NCBI GenBank assembly: GCA_023380955.1
Contig: JAMCTB010000123.1
Span: 1-5,634 of the forward strand
Origin: Chloroflexota bacterium
Lineage (GTDB): Bacteria; Chloroflexota; UBA6077
Direction of reading: 5' to 3'
DNA: 5,634 nt
A model generated the notes under the pieces. It was not told the origin of the DNA. It ran no database searches and saw only the letters and a program-made list of their open reading frames with translations. The translations under genes were made by a program, and so were the position numbers. This document shows positions 1 to 5,634 of the stretch, piece by piece (the stretch's first letter is position 1; every line of letters starts with the position of its first letter).

Positions 1-33
1 CTGAGCAACCGTGCAGAACGCGCACCGGCCTCT

Positions 34-86
34 CGTGGAAGTGGCGCGAAGGAGTCCAGCCAACACCTTGCGCCACTCCTACCACG
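34..86. repeat. Imperfect inverted repeat / potential stem-loop
   Basis: The arms pair in three blocks: CGTGG (34-38) with CCACG (82-86), AGTGGCGC (40-47) with GCGCCACT (70-77), and AAGG (49-52) with CCTT (66-69). The loop is about 13 nt. That makes 17 base pairs, interrupted by single-base bulges at 39 and 48 and a four-base bulge at 78-81. No T-run follows, so it does not look like a simple rho-independent terminator. It could be part of a structured RNA, a palindromic repeat family member, or chance in GC-rich DNA. The pairing is seen directly; any function is a guess. Confidence 0.5.
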
Positions 87-211
87 CGGGGAAACTAGCA
101 CTCACCGCCTTCAATCATAAGGTGGTTCGGGAAGGCGCCTTTTCGCCCGTTGTGAGGCCGGAAACAGGCACTTCGGGCAAACGAATCTGCGTACTAAGGC
201 GTCGCCTCGCG

Positions 212-279
212 GCTTGACAAACCCACCGAGCGCATCTTACTTAAATTCTGCGTATTCTATACAATGCGCCATGTCAAGC
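212..279. repeat. Inverted repeat with opposed TTGACA boxes
   Basis: GCTTGACA at 212-219 is a perfect inverted match to TGTCAAGC at 272-279. Inside it, GCGCAT (230-235) is inverted as ATGCGC (264-269). The two nested pairs are not spaced symmetrically: 10 nt separate the elements on the left and 2 nt on the right. The enclosed DNA is AT-rich compared with the rest of the window. The arms resemble either two facing -35 boxes or a binding site for a dimeric regulator. Which of these applies, if either, cannot be decided from one copy. Confidence 0.4.
214..243 (+). promoter_or_regulatory. Candidate promoter for the metallo-hydrolase gene
   Basis: A perfect TTGACA hexamer sits at 214-219. With an 18-bp spacer the -10 position falls on TACTTA (238-243), a weak match to TATAAT. 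A better -10-like string, TATACAAT, lies at 258-265 but has no good -35 at normal distance. Transcription from either would give a leader of about 170-190 nt before the ATG at 439. The call rests mainly on the exact -35 hexamer and the local AT-richness, so it stays tentative. Confidence 0.3.
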
Positions 280-420
280 AGCAAGAAGCCCATGGAAAGT
301 GCTTGATCCACACTACAGCAAGCGGTCGAGATGCTACTTAGGGCCAGCACTGGAGCTAAGCTGTCGGCCATCATCGCCAAGAAGAAGGCCAGGTAGAGAG
401 AACGCCAGCAACGCGCAACC

Positions 421-427
421 GAGGAGG
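421..427 (+). promoter_or_regulatory. Ribosome binding site of the metallo-hydrolase gene
   Basis: GAGGAGG is a strong Shine-Dalgarno match. Its 11-nt gap to the ATG at 439 is longer than usual, and a second purine run (AAGAAGAG, 429-436) lies closer. No other start fits better: an in-frame TAG at 394-396 closes the frame just upstream. Confidence 0.65.
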
Positions 428-438
428 CAAGAAGAGCC

Positions 439-1404
439 ATGCAGGTGACGCAGGTCCACGACAAGATCTACAGGATCGAGACCCCCTTCGGCGGTGGTGG
501 CACCGTCTTCCTCTACCTGATCAAGGCCGGTGCCACAGCCCTGGTCGACACCGGCACCGCTCAGTCACCGCGAGAGGTGCTGGAGCCGGCCTTCGCGGAG
601 TTGGGGATGGCTCTCTCAGACGTGGACATGATCCTCAACACTCATGTGCACCTCGACCACGCCGGGGGCAACATGGCCTTCAGGAAGGCCTCGAAGGCGA
701 TAATCCACATGCATGCGGGGGATCTGCCCATGGCCAACTCGACGGACGCCCAGGTGGAGTTCATGACTGCTCCCCTGCGGGCTCTGGAATTCCCGCCGCA
801 GGCGATAGAGAAGCGGGTGGAGGACATTCGCGAGAAGGCGGGCGAGGCTGCCGGTGCCGACGTGGTCCTGCAGGACGGAGATACCGTGGATCTGGGAAGC
901 GGCATACGGCTAAAGGTGGTCCACTGCCCGGGACACACCCCGGGCTCCGTCGCCTATCACTGGGAGTCAGAGGGCGTCCTGCTCACCGGAGACAGCATTC
1001 CAGGTCTCGGTTCTCGGCTCGGAGCCTATCCCCTCTACTTCGATGCCGCCACCTATCGCCGGACGCTGGCATCGGTGGCTCGGATGGACTTCGATCTTCT
1101 TTGCCTGGGCCACGCCTATCTGGGCGGACTCATCAACGAGCCCACCAGACGAAGCTCGGAGGGCAAGGTCTTCATCCGTGAGGCCGCTCAGGTGGCCGAT
1201 ACCATCCAGAAAGCCGTGGAGGAAGCCGGGGCACGAAAGCCCGGGGCCACCAGGCGGGAAATCGCGTTGGAGGCGCTCTCGGAGTTGGTCTACGAGCTTC
1301 CGACGCGACTGGTTCGAGAGACGGGAATGCCCGCCGCGGGAGGGCCCACGCTAGCTGCGCACATTGAGGCAGCGCGCTCGCAGAGCTATCCGTGGGGCCT
1401 CTGA
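439..1404 (+). CDS. MBL-fold metallo-hydrolase
   Basis: This encodes a complete 321-residue protein of the metallo-beta-lactamase superfamily, glyoxalase II-like branch, which normally holds two divalent metal ions and hydrolyses thioesters, lactones, esters or similar bonds. The signature THVHLDHAGG is at residues 68-77, giving ligands H69, H71, D73 and H74. H166 follows in PGHTPGS (164-170), the bridging aspartate D185 in TGDS (183-186), and the last histidine H225 in LGH (223-225). All ligand positions are filled, so the enzyme should be active. After about residue 235 comes a largely helical C-terminal extension, which may shape the substrate pocket. There is no signal peptide or membrane segment, so it is probably cytoplasmic. 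The gene converges on the hyuBA operon with 171 bp between the stops and has its own leader. Family membership is firm, but the substrate is unknown. Candidates include lactones, acyl-thioesters or S-acylglutathione-like compounds. Confidence 0.93.
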   Translation: MQVTQVHDKIYRIETPFGGGGTVFLYLIKAGATALVDTGTAQSPREVLEPAFAELGMALSDVDMILNTHVHLDHAGGNMAFRKASKAIIHMHAGDLPMANSTDAQVEFMTAPLRALEFPPQAIEKRVEDIREKAGEAAGADVVLQDGDTVDLGSGIRLKVVHCPGHTPGSVAYHWESEGVLLTGDSIPGLGSRLGAYPLYFDAATYRRTLASVARMDFDLLCLGHAYLGGLINEPTRRSSEGKVFIREAAQVADTIQKAVEEAGARKPGATRREIALEALSELVYELPTRLVRETGMPAAGGPTLAAHIEAARSQSYPWGL

Positions 1405-1575
1405 TCGACCATATTCCCAGCACGGCCGGCTGATTCGGAACCCGGCGCCGGCCCGCACCATTGGGTCGTTGCTGACCAGGATCCTGGTCGACCATACCGA
1501 AGGCAGTTCGCGGGCCCTACCACTCATGAGATGCATCGCCATCTTCGCTGGGCAGTTCGGCAGAAGCCCCACCCA
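1405..1575. other. Convergent intergenic spacer
   Basis: This 171-bp spacer separates the tail-to-tail ends of the metallo-hydrolase gene and hyuB. It must stop transcription from both sides, yet no GC hairpin followed by a T-run is visible on either strand. Besides the palindrome at 1474-1489 it holds CCGGCGCCGG (1442-1451), and GCCGGC at 1425-1430 can pair with the copy at 1447-1452. A 13-bp direct repeat with one mismatch, CTGRTCGACCATA, occurs at 1401-1413 (covering the stop codon) and at 1484-1496. Short frames crossing the spacer look like chance. Confidence 0.55.
1474..1489. repeat. Perfect 16-bp palindrome in the convergent spacer
   Basis: GACCAGGATCCTGGTC reads the same on both strands. 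As RNA it could fold into a 6-bp stem with a GATC tetraloop in either transcript. It lies about 70 nt after the metallo-hydrolase stop and 87 nt after the hyuB stop. That placement suits a bidirectional 3'-end hairpin, but the missing U-tract argues against an intrinsic terminator. It could equally be a protein-binding palindrome. Confidence 0.45.
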
Positions 1576-3216
1576 TTATTCGGTGAGCTTGTAGATCTCG
1601 CGGGCGGCTTTCTCGCTGATCAGGCCGTTCTTCAGGTCTCGCCGGACCGCTTCCCGGTCCCGCTCCTCGGGCGGACCGTACCCGCCGCCTCCTGCGTACC
1701 GGCTGATTATCCGGTCGCCAGGATGGACTATGGACTTGCCCTTCGCTGGTACCGAGCCATGGCCGTCCAGGATGATGTCGGTGGTCGAGCCGGGCAACCC
1801 ACCGAAGAGGCCCAGGGCCGGATGAGTCCGACGGTCTGAGTGGGTGGCGAGCCGCACCGGCCTGTCAGTCGCTATCTCCGCCACAATCTCCTGTCCCAGT
1901 CCGCCCCTGTACCTTCCGGGCCCGCCCGAGTCGGTCAGCATCTCCTGCTTCCAGAAGATCAGCGGCGACACGCTTTCGAGTGCCTCCAGTGATCCAGCCC
2001 CCGCGTTTGTGGGGAAGGCGGTGCAGGCCAGCCCATCCCGGACGTGCGTCGCGCCCATGCCGCCACTCGCGAAGAGGATGGCCGAGAATGGCCTATCATC
2101 CTGGTTGCGACCGGCGTACACCGTCCTGAGCGTGGGACCGGAGCCAGAGTCCGCGATCACCCTGTCGGGGATGGCTGGCGCCAGGGCCCCATAGATCACG
2201 GCGCTCAGGAAGTGGCTGGTAAGTTGCCGCGAATTGACCGGCGCCGGGTACGTGGGGTTCAGCAGACTGCCCTCGGGGGCGGTAACGTGGATCGGCCTGT
2301 TCGATCCCTCGTTCTTCGGTGTGTCGGGAGTTAGGGCGCATTTAATGGGGTATTCAGTGTAGGCAGTGGTGTAGTTCAGGCAGGAGTTGAGACCACGATC
2401 TATCTGAGGCGAGGTCCCCGCCCAGTCTACGAATATCTCTTCGCCTCTCACAGTGATGGTAGCCTTCAAAATCAGGGGAGAATCGAAGCCGTCCGTCTCT
2501 ATTCGAGTGGTGTAGACCCCGTCCGGTATCTCCGCGATGGCCCGGCGCATCGTCTGCTCGGCTCGGCCCTGGACCGATCGGGATAAGCTGGTCAGGTCCT
2601 CCAGGCTCTGCTCCTCCATGAACTCCAGCAGTCGATTCGCGCACACCTGGTTGGCAGCCACCTGGGCGTACATGTCGCCGATGGTGTGCTCCGGTGTGCG
2701 GACGTTCCCTTTGATCATGTCGTGCAGGGTCTGGTTCGGTCTGCCAGCCACCATGAACTTGGACGGAACTATGCGCAATCCCTCTTCGAACAATTCCCGG
2801 GCGTCCGGCGCCCACATGGCGCCGCCCATGTCTGGTGAGTGAGCCACGTTGGCTGCCCAGGCCACGATCCGGTCTCCGCGGAAGATAGGCATCACCGTGG
2901 TGACATCAGGCAGGTGGCCGGTGGCCAGCCACGGGTCGTTGGTCATCAGCACGTCCCCCGGCTGGAGGGTAGAGGGGGGAAAGAACTCCATCAGCGACTT
3001 GGTGGTCTTGGAAAGGATCCCCACAAACGACGGGATGCTGCCGGTGTTCTCCGCCAATGAGTCTCCCTCCGCGTCCATCAAGACGCAGGCGTAGTCGTTG
3101 GACTCCCGAACGATGGTGGAGAAGGACGTCCTAACCAGCGTGGCCGCCGTCTCGTTGGCGATGGCGATCAGGCGGGACCACAATATCTCTAGCGTGATAG
3201 GATCATATTCCTGCAT
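1576..3216 (-). CDS. hyuB: Hydantoinase B / oxoprolinase family subunit (HyuB)
   Basis: This encodes a complete 546-residue protein of the hydantoinase B/oxoprolinase family (Pfam Hydantoinase_B), within the usual 500-600 range. It forms the second half of ATP-dependent enzymes such as N-methylhydantoinase, 5-oxoprolinase and acetone or acetophenone carboxylase. Family hallmarks run the whole length: DPITLEILW (5-13), the RTSFS...RESNDYACVL block (29-46), MTNDPWLATGHLPDV (91-105), AHSPDMGG (125-132), the NEG...RPI...PEGSLLNP...PAPVNSR block (302-330), GGPGRYRGGLG (431-441) and GGGGYGPP (509-516). The ATG at 3216 has AGAGGT five bases upstream. No signal peptide or membrane segment is present, so the protein is cytoplasmic. 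It is the downstream gene of the pair, 112 nt after hyuA on the same strand, and almost certainly acts in a complex with it. The family is certain. The substrate (hydantoin, 5-oxoproline or a ketone to be carboxylated) cannot be chosen from sequence alone. Confidence 0.94.
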   Translation of the reverse strand: MQEYDPITLEILWSRLIAIANETAATLVRTSFSTIVRESNDYACVLMDAEGDSLAENTGSIPSFVGILSKTTKSLMEFFPPSTLQPGDVLMTNDPWLATGHLPDVTTVMPIFRGDRIVAWAANVAHSPDMGGAMWAPDARELFEEGLRIVPSKFMVAGRPNQTLHDMIKGNVRTPEHTIGDMYAQVAANQVCANRLLEFMEEQSLEDLTSLSRSVQGRAEQTMRRAIAEIPDGVYTTRIETDGFDSPLILKATITVRGEEIFVDWAGTSPQIDRGLNSCLNYTTAYTEYPIKCALTPDTPKNEGSNRPIHVTAPEGSLLNPTYPAPVNSRQLTSHFLSAVIYGALAPAIPDRVIADSGSGPTLRTVYAGRNQDDRPFSAILFASGGMGATHVRDGLACTAFPTNAGAGSLEALESVSPLIFWKQEMLTDSGGPGRYRGGLGQEIVAEIATDRPVRLATHSDRRTHPALGLFGGLPGSTTDIILDGHGSVPAKGKSIVHPGDRIISRYAGGGGYGPPEERDREAVRRDLKNGLISEKAAREIYKLTE

Positions 3217-3221
3217 TGGCT

Positions 3222-3227
3222 ACCTCT
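3222..3227 (-). promoter_or_regulatory. Ribosome binding site of hyuB
   Basis: On the minus strand AGAGGT lies five bases before the ATG at 3216. This is the same spacing as the hyuA site. It gives hyuB its own ribosome entry, which it needs because the 112-nt gap rules out translational coupling to hyuA. Confidence 0.65.
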
Positions 3228-3261
3228 TGCACGTCGGGTTCAGAGCGCAGCGCCTCGCGGG

Positions 3262-3328
3262 GTTTGGGGTCTCACCAAACACCCTTCTCGTACTTCACAA
3301 CTCAAGTACGTGCAGACTTCGTTCGCAC
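3262..3328 (-). repeat. Three consecutive hairpins in the hyuA-hyuB spacer
   Basis: Reading the mRNA leftwards from the hyuA stop, three small stem-loops follow in a row. The first (3328-3310) starts directly after the TAG and pairs GTGCGAAC with GTCTGCAC, with one G-T wobble and one mismatch, around a 3-nt loop. The second (3310-3289) is a perfect 7-bp stem of CGTACTT and AAGTACG with an 8-nt loop, and shares its first base with the first stem. The third (3280-3262) is a 6-bp stem of GTTTGG and CCAAAC with a 7-nt loop. None is followed by a run of U, so read-through into hyuB is expected. They may mark an RNA-processing or stability element that sets the ratio of the two subunits. The pairing is seen; the role is inferred. 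Confidence 0.4.
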
Positions 3329-5425
3329 CTACTTGTAGTCAATCTCCATGATCAGGTTCAGGTACTCGTCTATCCTCGCCCTGGCCGATGGCCCCACGAC
3401 AGTGGTGGACTCCCTCTCCTCCACAATGGCAGGTCCTTCGAACTCCATCCCTGGAAGCAGGCTGTAACGGTCGTACACAGTGCAGGTGACGAAGCCCTTA
3501 GCCTCGGAGAAGTAGGCTCCCCGATGCCCTTTCACCCCGCCCGGGTAGTCCTGGACGTGCCGCTCATGAACCCTCAGGTCCACCTGAAGCGCGGGCCCGG
3601 AGGCCACAACGCGCCAGGTGAGGGCCTCGATGGGCACATCGGTCAGGTAGCGGCCGTACAGCTTCTCGTAAGCGGCATAGAAGTTCTGCCGGATCTCCTC
3701 CAGCTGTCCTCCATCCAGTTTGGCATGAGGGATGGGGACCGTTATCTCGAATCCCTGCCCCACGTACCTCATCTCGGCGCTGCACGCGAAGCGCATCTCC
3801 TCCGGCGCCACCTCCGCGTCTTCGAGCATCGACCGCCCGGACCGCTCCATGTCAGCAAACAGGGAGCCCAGGTGACCCCAGTCGAGGCTATCCAGACGGG
3901 TGACGTAGCTGCGCACGAAGTCGAGGCTCATGGGGGCGACCAGAAAGCCCAGGGCACTGGTGGTGCCGGCGGCAAGCGGGCACACCACCCGACGTATCTT
4001 GAGAAGCCTGCCCAGGGCGTATGCGTGGACGGGCCCTGCCCCGCCGAAGGCCACGAGTGCGTAGGCCCGGGGGTCGTGGCCCTTCTCGGCCGCGTAGATC
4101 CTGGTGGCGCTGGCCATGTTCTCGTTGACCACGTTGAAGATCCCCTCCGCGGCCTGAAGGAGTCCCGTCCCCAACGGCTTCGCCGCGTGCTCCGTGATGG
4201 CCCTCTCGGCGGCCGCCCGGTCGAGCACCATGTCCCCTCCCAGGAAGTAGCCCTCGTTGAGGTAACCCAGGACCAGGTCAGCGTCAGTCACGGTCGGCTC
4301 ACTTCCCCCCTGGCCGTAGCAGGCGGGGCCCGGGGTGGCGCCCGAGGACTCGGGGCCCACTTTGAGCAGCCCCATGGTGTCGAGATGGGCCATGGAGCCT
4401 CCTCCTGCGCCGATCTCGATCATCTCGATCACCGGAACCTTGAGGACGAAGCCGCTCCCCTTCTTGAAGCGCCTGACCCTGGCCGCCTCGAACTCATTGG
4501 CGTGGGAGGGCTCCCCCTTGTTGATGAGGCACATCTTGGCAGTGGTGCCGCCCATGTCGAAGGAGATCAGGTCTTGCTCGCCCCCCACCAGCGAGCCGTA
4601 GAAGGCGGCGGCGATCGCCCCGCCCGCGGGGCCCGACTCGATGAGCCGGATGGGGAACTGCTCGGCCGCGCGCACCGTGGTGATACCGCCACTGGAGAGC
4701 ATGACGTAGAGGTTGCCCTCCAGGCCCATCTGCCGGAGCTGGCTCTCCAGGGAGGCGAGATACCCCTTTATCAGTGGCTGGACGTAGGCGTTGGCAACCG
4801 TGGTGCTGGTCCGCTCGTACTCCCTGATCTCGGGGGCGACCTCCGATGAGAGGGTGACGTGGAACTGAGGATACCCCTCTCTCAGGATCTCCTGGATGGC
4901 GATCTCATGGGCGGGATTGCGGTAGGCGTGGAACAGGCAGACCCCCACCGAGACCACCCCCTCCTGCGCCAATTCCTCCGCGGCCTTAGTTACCTCCTCT
5001 CGGTCCAGCTCGATCAGCACTACCCCGTCCTTGTTCAGCCTCTCGGTAACCTCCTTGCGGAGGTAGCGGGGGACCAGGGGCTCTGGGCGCTCGATGAAGA
5101 GGTCGTAGAGGTCGTATCGGACGTCCCTTCCAATCTCCAGCGTGTCCCGCCACCCTTTGGTGGCGATGAGGCCGGTCCTCGCACCTTTGCGCTCGATGAT
5201 GGTATTGGTGACGAGAGTGGTGCCGTGCACCGCGTTGACCACGTCCGATAGGGGGATGCCGGCCCTGTTCAGCAGCTGCCTGGCCCCCTCCAGCACGCCG
5301 ATGCTCGGGTCCTGAGGAGTGGTGAGGCACTTGCCCACCGTGAAGGAGGATCTCTCTTCGTCCAGCAGCACGAAGTCGGTGAAGGTGCCCCCGACATCTA
5401 CTCCAAGCTTGATCTTGTTGGCCAC
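3329..5425 (-). CDS. hyuA: Hydantoinase A / oxoprolinase family ATPase subunit (HyuA)
   Basis: This encodes a 698-residue protein of the hydantoinase A/oxoprolinase family, which has an actin/Hsp70-like ATPase fold. It activates the substrate carbonyl by ATP-dependent phosphorylation so that the partner HyuB complex can hydrolyse or carboxylate it. The N-terminal domain (about 5-180) has the phosphate loop GVDVGGTFTDF (8-18) and HGTTLVTNTIIER (67-79). The central domain (about 200-490) has ESGPAGG (263-269), FDMGGTTAK (289-297), GAGGGS (339-344), GPESSGATPGPACYG (357-371), PTVTDADLVLG (377-387) and FGGAGPVHA (460-468). The C-terminal domain (about 505-690) has RYVGQ (553-557) and GPAIVEE (664-670). 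I chose the GTG at 5425: it has GGAGGT five bases upstream and puts the phosphate loop at the family's usual place. The frame stays open to a TTG at 5482, but the 19 extra residues look unlike the family. This is the first gene of the operon and is followed by hyuB. The protein is cytoplasmic and shows no lesion. Its substrate is unassigned. Confidence 0.94.
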   Translation of the reverse strand: MANKIKLGVDVGGTFTDFVLLDEERSSFTVGKCLTTPQDPSIGVLEGARQLLNRAGIPLSDVVNAVHGTTLVTNTIIERKGARTGLIATKGWRDTLEIGRDVRYDLYDLFIERPEPLVPRYLRKEVTERLNKDGVVLIELDREEVTKAAEELAQEGVVSVGVCLFHAYRNPAHEIAIQEILREGYPQFHVTLSSEVAPEIREYERTSTTVANAYVQPLIKGYLASLESQLRQMGLEGNLYVMLSSGGITTVRAAEQFPIRLIESGPAGGAIAAAFYGSLVGGEQDLISFDMGGTTAKMCLINKGEPSHANEFEAARVRRFKKGSGFVLKVPVIEMIEIGAGGGSMAHLDTMGLLKVGPESSGATPGPACYGQGGSEPTVTDADLVLGYLNEGYFLGGDMVLDRAAAERAITEHAAKPLGTGLLQAAEGIFNVVNENMASATRIYAAEKGHDPRAYALVAFGGAGPVHAYALGRLLKIRRVVCPLAAGTTSALGFLVAPMSLDFVRSYVTRLDSLDWGHLGSLFADMERSGRSMLEDAEVAPEEMRFACSAEMRYVGQGFEITVPIPHAKLDGGQLEEIRQNFYAAYEKLYGRYLTDVPIEALTWRVVASGPALQVDLRVHERHVQDYPGGVKGHRGAYFSEAKGFVTCTVYDRYSLLPGMEFEGPAIVEERESTTVVGPSARARIDEYLNLIMEIDYK

Positions 5426-5430
5426 GCTAG

Positions 5431-5436
5431 ACCTCC
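5431..5436 (-). promoter_or_regulatory. Ribosome binding site that sets the hyuA start
   Basis: GGAGGT on the minus strand stands five bases before the GTG at 5425. It is the strongest Shine-Dalgarno sequence near the hyuA start and decides in favour of GTG over the upstream TTG at 5482. Confidence 0.8.
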
Positions 5437-5543
5437 AAGCCCACGGGTTTCCTGCCTCACCAAGCCGGGGCTGAACCAGCAACGCACTAAGTAGAACAGG
5501 GATCTTGGTGTCTTGGCAGCCTGGTGGTCAGTAGGTGGGAAAT

Positions 5544-5598
5544 CGCGGCCGCGCGGGCCGGGCGCCCGGCTCGTCTGTCGGGGCGTCTGGGCGGCCGC
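5544..5598. repeat. Cluster of GC-rich palindromes upstream of hyuA
   Basis: Three perfect palindromes lie within 55 bp: CGCGGCCGCG (5544-5553), GCCGGGCGCCCGGC (5557-5570) and GCGGCCGC (5591-5598). The octamer GCGGCCGC occurs at both ends (5545-5552 and 5591-5598), so the two ends can also pair with each other. The cluster is about 120 nt before the hyuA start codon. It could be the 3'-end hairpin of a gene beyond the window or an operator, but no T-run follows on either strand. Extreme GC content makes chance palindromes more likely here. Confidence 0.4.
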
Positions 5599-5634
5599 TT
5601 CTTGTCCAAAGATATCGGAAGAGTGCACCTGGGC

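Larger units (their letters stand above)
1..438. other. Gene-free region upstream of the metallo-hydrolase gene
   Basis: No reading frame in this stretch gives a recognisable protein. A 68-codon frame on the plus strand (11-217) and a 75-codon frame on the minus strand (237-464) have no conserved motif. The second also overlaps the start of a well-supported gene on the opposite strand. What can be seen is an imperfect stem-loop at 34-86, a possible smaller one pairing GCCCG (145-149) with CGGGC (174-178), a 10-bp palindrome AAGGCGCCTT at 132-141, and an inverted repeat at 212-279. From about 340 to 438 the plus strand is rich in A and G, which would suit an untranslated leader for the gene starting at 439. 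I could not match the structured part to tRNA, tmRNA, RNase P RNA or a group II intron domain V by eye. Confidence 0.6.

Noticed and set aside
11..217. 68-codon plus-strand frame
   Set aside because: There is no recognisable motif or Shine-Dalgarno sequence, the start is not ATG, and it runs across the inverted repeats at 34-86 and 212-219.
1..240. Possible end of a known structured RNA (RNase P RNA, tmRNA, group II intron)
   Set aside because: A short stretch near 48-60 faintly recalls a conserved RNase P block, but the remaining conserved segments are missing. No tmRNA end or intron domain V is visible.
331..396. Possible 21-residue leader peptide (ATG at 331, TAG at 394)
   Set aside because: It has no good ribosome site and no regulatory codon run. 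It is too short to separate from chance.
237..464. 75-codon minus-strand frame with hydrophobic, cysteine-containing translation
   Set aside because: It overlaps the ribosome site and start of the metallo-hydrolase gene on the other strand. The hydrophobic look comes from being antisense to a purine-rich leader.
3098..4849. Long 583-codon open frame on the plus strand
   Set aside because: It lies antisense to hyuA, the spacer and the start of hyuB, both of which are firm. Its translation is rich in Gly, His, Leu and Val with no domain, as expected from the complement of GC-rich coding DNA. No ribosome site supports its start.
4986..5330. 114-codon minus-strand frame within hyuA
   Set aside because: It is an out-of-frame shadow of hyuA. 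The His/Arg/Gly-rich composition is typical of a shifted GC-rich frame.
5398..5628. 76-codon minus-strand frame overlapping the hyuA start
   Set aside because: It begins at a GTG without a supported ribosome site, has no domain, passes through the palindrome cluster and overlaps hyuA in another frame.
1..5634. CRISPR array, insertion sequence or prophage signature
   Set aside because: No regularly spaced repeats, transposase or phage-type genes were found on either strand.

Overview
The window comes from a GC-rich bacterial chromosome. It holds three convincing protein-coding genes in two convergent units. Codon choice mixes GC-ending codons with a fair number of AGG and ATA codons. That would fit Chloroflexota or a deep-branching GC-rich lineage, but nothing here fixes the taxon and no rRNA or tRNA is present.

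Layout. Positions 1-438 carry no credible gene. They contain an imperfect stem-loop (34-86), an inverted repeat built on two opposed TTGACA boxes (212-279) and a purine-rich leader. From 439 to 1404 (+) there is a complete metallo-beta-lactamase-fold hydrolase with all seven metal-site residues. A 171-bp convergent spacer (1405-1575) holds a perfect 16-bp palindrome and an imperfect 13-bp direct repeat, but no clear T-tract terminator. On the minus strand lies a two-gene operon transcribed leftwards. It starts with a hyuA-type ATP-dependent hydantoinase/oxoprolinase A subunit (5425 down to 3329, GTG start behind GGAGGT). A hyuB-type B subunit follows (3216 down to 1576). The 112-nt spacer between the two genes can form three consecutive small hairpins in the mRNA. 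The last 209 bp, upstream of hyuA, contain a cluster of GC-rich palindromes and no supported gene.

How the genes work together. HyuA and HyuB are the two halves of one enzyme class: ATP-dependent, cytoplasmic hydrolases or carboxylases acting on cyclic amides, 5-oxoproline, hydantoins or ketones. The pair probably forms a heteromeric complex. The substrate cannot be read from the sequence. No third small subunit, of the kind found in acetone carboxylase, lies between the genes or after hyuB. The metallo-hydrolase has its own strand and leader, so a shared pathway is only a possibility.

Novelty. I found no clearly undescribed system. The points most worth a second look are the structured non-coding DNA at 1-280, the hairpin-filled hyuA-hyuB spacer, and the unassigned substrate of the HyuAB pair.
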